Below are positions 6,054 through 6,262 of a stretch of DNA of 6,262 bases, in pieces; position 1 is the first letter of the stretch, and every line of letters begins with the position of its first letter. The translations under genes were made by a program, and so were the position numbers. Source of the DNA: an uncultured Alphaproteobacteria bacterium (GTDB lineage Bacteria; Pseudomonadota; Alphaproteobacteria; Puniceispirillales; Puniceispirillaceae); contig CAJWDO010000104.1 of assembly GCA_913031555.1 (NCBI GenBank), forward strand, positions 1 to 6,262, in the 5' to 3' direction. The notes beneath the pieces were generated by a model, which worked only from the letters and a program-made list of their open reading frames with translations, searched no databases and had not been told where the DNA came from.

Positions 6054-6262
6054 ATGGCTGTGAGGATTGGGCCGGCAGTTTTGATGGCAGTTGAGCGGCA
6101 TCCGGCACGCAAAAAAATTGCGGATGACTGCTTCGCCCGGTTTCGGAACGAGTTGTTGCAGGGCCTGGGATGGGAGTGGCGCACCCGAGAAGACCATAGT
6201 TCCCAAACCCTGCGTCAACTCAAGTCACCCTTGAGCAATATCAGTAGCTTAGGTTTGGCCGG
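6054..6262 (+). CDS. Doubtful partial open frame running off the right edge
   Basis: From ATG 6054 the frame stays open for 69 codons to the window end. The frame itself is open back to 5910, just after a TAA at 5907-5909, so the start is not certain. The translation contains a basic and aromatic stretch, RKKIADDCFARFRNELLQG, followed by GWEWRTRED. I do not recognise a family. There is no clear ribosome binding site before 6054 (CTTCCTGTCC precedes it). ATG 6084 is another possible start. It could be the 5' end of a real gene, a decayed fragment such as a transposase remnant, or a chance frame. A competing antisense frame covers most of the same bases, which lowers confidence. Confidence 0.18.
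   Translation, partial: MAVRIGPAVLMAVERHPARKKIADDCFARFRNELLQGLGWEWRTREDHSSQTLRQLKSPLSNISSLGLA

Larger units (their letters stand above)
5821..6262. other. Region without a recognisable gene
   Basis: After the last stop, 442 bases carry no protein I recognise. They hold the stem-loop at 5829-5848, the AT-rich dyad at 5956-5977 and a short perfect repeat CTCAAG/CTTGAG (6219-6224 and 6230-6235) without a T-run. A + strand frame is open from 5910 to the right edge, and a - strand frame of 114 codons (5874-6218) is also open. Neither shows a known motif, and both overlap the dyad. The region looks like an intergenic or regulatory stretch, or decayed sequence, at the end of the operon. Confidence 0.5.

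Noticed and set aside
5874..6218. Antisense open frame of 114 codons in the downstream gap
   Set aside because: It has no motif, spans the AT-rich dyad and competes with another open frame; there is no reason to prefer it.
6219..6235. CTCAAG/CTTGAG hairpin as a terminator
   Set aside because: The stem is only 6 bases and no T-run follows on either strand.
1..6262. CRISPR array, insertion sequence ends, tRNA or rRNA genes
   Set aside because: No spaced direct repeats, terminal inverted repeats with a transposase, or RNA gene signatures were seen.

Overview
The window is GC-rich (roughly 60% by eye) bacterial DNA. Its genes are tightly packed and all lie on the + strand. The codon bias, the ATGA stop/start overlaps and the protein types suggest a Pseudomonadota genome, most likely an alphaproteobacterium. 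No rRNA, tRNA or marker gene is present to fix the taxon.

Layout. Positions 1-547 are the 3' part of a class I glutamine amidotransferase gene whose start lies left of the window. Its stop overlaps, as ATGA, the start of a cytochrome P450 gene (544-1797). That stop overlaps in the same way the start of a glutamine synthetase-fold ligase (1794-3086). After 14 bases comes a PuuC-type aldehyde dehydrogenase (3101-4585), which again overlaps by ATGA the start of a Tm-1-like/UPF0261 protein (4582-5820). The last 442 bases (5821-6262) hold no gene I can recognise. They contain a small stem-loop just after the last stop, an AT-rich perfect inverted repeat at 5956-5977 that looks like an operator, and an open frame that runs off the right edge.

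How the genes may work together. A GS-fold ligase, a PuuC-like aldehyde dehydrogenase and a glutamine amidotransferase/hydrolase form the logic of gamma-glutamylated amine catabolism. An amine is joined to glutamate as a gamma-glutamyl amide, the side chain is oxidised while the amino group is protected, and the amide is hydrolysed to return glutamate. This logic is known from the E. coli Puu putrescine pathway, from Pseudomonas isopropylamine utilisation (ipu) and from aniline degradation through gamma-glutamylanilide. The cluster here differs from Puu in having a P450 where an FAD amine oxidase (PuuB) would be expected, and in carrying a Tm-1-like protein of unknown function. My working inference is an operon for catabolism of an unidentified amine, with the P450 as candidate oxidising step. 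The substrate, the P450 redox partners, any transporter and the regulator are not visible here.
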